Source: Aquimarina acroporae
Lineage (GTDB): Bacteria; Bacteroidota; Bacteroidia; Flavobacteriales; Flavobacteriaceae
DNA: 64,000 nucleotides
Direction of reading: 5' to 3'
Assembly (NCBI RefSeq): GCF_023195925.1
Contig: NZ_JALPRE010000007.1
Location: 124,001-188,000 of the forward strand
The position numbers were made by a program, and so were the translations under genes. The notes beneath the pieces were generated by a model, which saw only the letters and a list, made by a program, of their open reading frames with translations, was not told where the DNA came from and did no database searches. Shown here in pieces: positions 61,936-64,000 of the stretch. How positions within the stretch are numbered: position 1 is the first letter of the stretch; each line of letters opens with the position of its first letter.

Positions 61936-62592
61936 ATGGATTTTCGGGTTTTATTTAAATTTCTGGAAGAATTACAAAGTAATAATCATAAGGAGTGGAT
62001 GGATGCAAACAGAAAGCACTATCAAACCTTAAGAAATGATTTTATTACCTGGCTAGATGGTCTCGATAACAGATTAGCCAAAATTGATCCAGAGTATTAT
62101 TCGACTCCTGGTAAAAAAGGCATAAATCGTATCAACAACAATCTCCTTTTTCATCCTAACAAACCCGTGTATAAAGATCATTTTGGAGCGGGGTTAGACC
62201 AAAAAACAAAGCAAGGAGATTTTTATATTGAAATAGGTATCTCAAAAGGTGTACTTGCAGGAGGATATTGGAGACCTGATAATAAGGTATTACATAGTAT
62301 TCGAGATGCTATCGATTATGATGGAGAAAAGCTTGTTAAGATCATCAACAAAAAAAGTTTCAAAAACACATTTGGGAGTTTATACGCAGATGGCAATAAA
62401 CTCAAGTCGGCTCCTAAAGGTTTTAGTGCCGATCATGAACATATAGATTTACTAAAACACAAGACTTTTGCTGTTATACATGAGTTAACTCAGGAAGAAA
62501 TTCTTGAAAACGACTTTACCGATAAAATTATTGAAGTATATAAGGAAATGCTCCCTTTTAGAAGGTATTTGCGACAAGCCGTAACCGTCTAA
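61936..62592 (+). CDS. DUF2461 (TIGR02453-like) protein
   Basis: 218 residues, cytoplasmic. The N-terminal FLEELQSNNHKEWMDANRKHYQTLRNDF and the central INRINNNLLFHPNKPVYKDHFGAGL with GDFYIEIGISKGVLAGGYWRPD are the hallmarks of the DUF2461 family. Function unknown. Follows the deoxynucleoside kinase closely, so probably co-transcribed, and converges with waaA. Confidence 0.9.
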   Translation: MDFRVLFKFLEELQSNNHKEWMDANRKHYQTLRNDFITWLDGLDNRLAKIDPEYYSTPGKKGINRINNNLLFHPNKPVYKDHFGAGLDQKTKQGDFYIEIGISKGVLAGGYWRPDNKVLHSIRDAIDYDGEKLVKIINKKSFKNTFGSLYADGNKLKSAPKGFSADHEHIDLLKHKTFAVIHELTQEEILENDFTDKIIEVYKEMLPFRRYLRQAVTV

Positions 62593-62620
62593 AAACACTA
62601 CTAAAGAAGGAGAACGAGGT

Positions 62621-63868
62621 TTATTTTTTTGCCATTTTGGTTTCTAAATACGCCACAATCATATTGGTAGCTCCAGTATTGCTATTTATAAAATGTCCTG
62701 CTATCATTCCTGTCTTCTCTCTAAACCTTTTATCATTCACAAGCTTTTTCATAATTATAGAAAACTCATCTTTGGAAGAAATAGCATATAACCCAGCTAA
62801 TTTTTGAAGTTGCTTCGCTTCTCTAAACTTATCAAAATTCTTACCGATCACAATGGGAATACCAAAGGTTGCCGGCTCAAGAATATTATGCAATCCTGTA
62901 GATCCCATTGCTCCTCCAACATAAGCAATATCTGCATAACTATATACTCTGGACAAATACCCAATAGTATTCATAACAAAAACTTGTTGTTCTTTGAGCT
63001 TTACTCCTTTCTTTTTTGAATAAAGTACTGTGTTTTTATTGATTTTATTTTTTAAAGTATTTACACGATTATCTTTAATTTCGTGAGGAGCCACAATAAA
63101 ACAAACCTCTTCGGGAGCATTATTAATGTAATCTATAAATACCTCTTCGTCTTCTGGCCAAGAACTTCCTATAACAATACACAATCTATTATTTATAAAT
63201 TCGGAAATAAAATCTACATGATTATCCATCTCGATCTGATGACTAACCCTATCAAACCTAGTATCTCCACTTAAAGATACATTGGTAAAACCTCGTTTTT
63301 CGATCAAAGTCTTAGACACATTATCCTGCACAAAAAAGTGATCAATATTTTTTAAAGCTCTTCTCATAAAACCTCCATACCATTTAAAAAAAGCCTGATC
63401 TTCTCTAAAAGTTGTTGAGATAAACACAATAGGAATTTTATTCGATTTTAAGACCTTTAAAAAGTTCGGCCAAAATTCATACTTTACAAATACTGCTAAT
63501 TTGGGTTGTACATGTTGAATAAATCTTTTTGCATTGGCAGGTGTATCTATTGGCAAGTACACGATAACATCTGCCAGTGTACTGTTTTTTTTAATCTCAT
63601 ATCCAGATGGCGAGAAGAAAGTGACTAACAACTTATATTCTGGATATTTTTTCTTTAACTCCTCCATAACGGGAACTCCCTGCTCGTATTCTCCCAACGA
63701 AGCACAATGAAACCATATAACCTGTTCATTTTCAGATACCTTACTTTTCAATTTTGAAAACGTCTCTTTTCTTCCACGAGCAAATAATTTGAGCTTATTA
63801 CTAAATAAACCTACTACCGGAAGTAACCCATTGAACACTGATATCAAGAAATTATATACTATTCCCAA
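62621..63868 (-). CDS. waaA: 3-deoxy-D-manno-octulosonic acid transferase
   Basis: 415 residues. GT30 enzyme adding Kdo to lipid A. An N-terminal membrane anchor (about 1-23) is followed by IWFHCASLGEYEQGVPVM (the SxGE acceptor site), KYEFWPNFL, and the C-terminal GGAMGSTGLHNILEPATFGIPIVIGKNFDKFREA nucleotide-sugar site. The only start that fits is TTG at 63868, because an in-frame TAA lies two codons upstream; a downstream GTG or ATG would cut the anchor. Upstream (63869-64000) is AT-rich, with a TATTTTAG -7-like box and no gene. Confidence 0.93.
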   Translation of the reverse strand: MGIVYNFLISVFNGLLPVVGLFSNKLKLFARGRKETFSKLKSKVSENEQVIWFHCASLGEYEQGVPVMEELKKKYPEYKLLVTFFSPSGYEIKKNSTLADVIVYLPIDTPANAKRFIQHVQPKLAVFVKYEFWPNFLKVLKSNKIPIVFISTTFREDQAFFKWYGGFMRRALKNIDHFFVQDNVSKTLIEKRGFTNVSLSGDTRFDRVSHQIEMDNHVDFISEFINNRLCIVIGSSWPEDEEVFIDYINNAPEEVCFIVAPHEIKDNRVNTLKNKINKNTVLYSKKKGVKLKEQQVFVMNTIGYLSRVYSYADIAYVGGAMGSTGLHNILEPATFGIPIVIGKNFDKFREAKQLQKLAGLYAISSKDEFSIIMKKLVNDKRFREKTGMIAGHFINSNTGATNMIVAYLETKMAKK

Positions 63869-64000
63869 GAATTATGTTTTTAAAGAAGTGCTAAAATACA
63901 GCTCTTTCCCATAAAACACTACTTAAAATAACAAAACTGCCCTGTACGACAAAAATGACAATTATCTAATATTTTAATTTATTATTTATACTATTTACAC

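Overview
The window is AT-rich chromosomal DNA of a marine-type member of the Flavobacteriaceae (Bacteroidetes; an Aquimarina-like genus fits but cannot be fixed by eye). The signs are a gliding-motility ABC gene (gldA), GLPGLI-family proteins beside a TonB-receptor-like protein, a type Ibeta DAHP synthase fused to chorismate mutase, a split metH, a sulfite reductase with a HEPN tail, and recurrent Bacteroidetes -7 promoter boxes (TAnnTTTG). No tRNA, rRNA, insertion sequence, prophage or CRISPR array was seen. Gene order looks vertically inherited, with two-component and envelope genes between biosynthetic operons.

Layout. 1-12.1 kb, minus strand: the N-terminus of rlmN, a chalcone-isomerase-like/DUF2147 fusion, queA, aroA, a small membrane protein, a MazG-like pyrophosphohydrolase, three tandem DUF3857/transglutaminase-fold paralogues, dtd and rsgA. 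12.8-17.1 kb: the phenylalanine/tyrosine operon pheA - aminotransferase - tyrA - DAHP synthase/chorismate mutase. It is preceded by an unannotated 25-codon leader peptide rich in Phe codons and a terminator/antiterminator pair, that is, a textbook-style attenuator. 17.2-20.1 kb: threonine catabolism (tdh, kbl) with a divergent Lrp-type regulator. 20-27 kb: a GH1 protein, gldA, a triple-PAS histidine kinase with a single-domain response regulator, a DUF2807 lipoprotein and a PagL-like outer-membrane protein.

26.9-49.9 kb is a large sulfur and methionine region. It holds metF, a DinB-like protein, split metH behind a SAM-I riboswitch, then ferredoxin, ferredoxin reductase, two siroheme genes, sulfite reductase, cysN, cysD, cysH and a DUF2061 protein behind a palindromic operator candidate. 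Next comes metZ-osmC-thrA-metX-metY behind a second SAM-I riboswitch, and divergent metK behind a leader resembling SAM-II. Sulfate is thus activated, reduced to sulfide (NADPH to reductase to ferredoxin to sulfite reductase, with siroheme made in the same cluster), fixed on activated homoserine, methylated by MetH with folate from MetF, and converted to SAM. SAM appears to feed back through three RNA elements.

50-64 kb: a small exported protein, DoxX, a polytopic acyltransferase-like protein, then a four-gene envelope operon (GLPGLI, retropepsin-like protease with PDZ, GLPGLI, TonB-receptor-like barrel). A histidine kinase/OmpR-type regulator pair is divergent from it, and three GTTAAC boxes at exact 10-bp spacing lie in the shared promoter region. 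The window ends with a DUF302 lipoprotein, a deoxynucleoside kinase, a DUF2461 protein and the Kdo transferase waaA.

The most interesting items are the Phe leader-peptide attenuator, the two classes of SAM-sensing leader in one regulon, and the phased-repeat envelope operon with its dedicated two-component system. All family assignments were made by reading the sequences; none was checked by a search.
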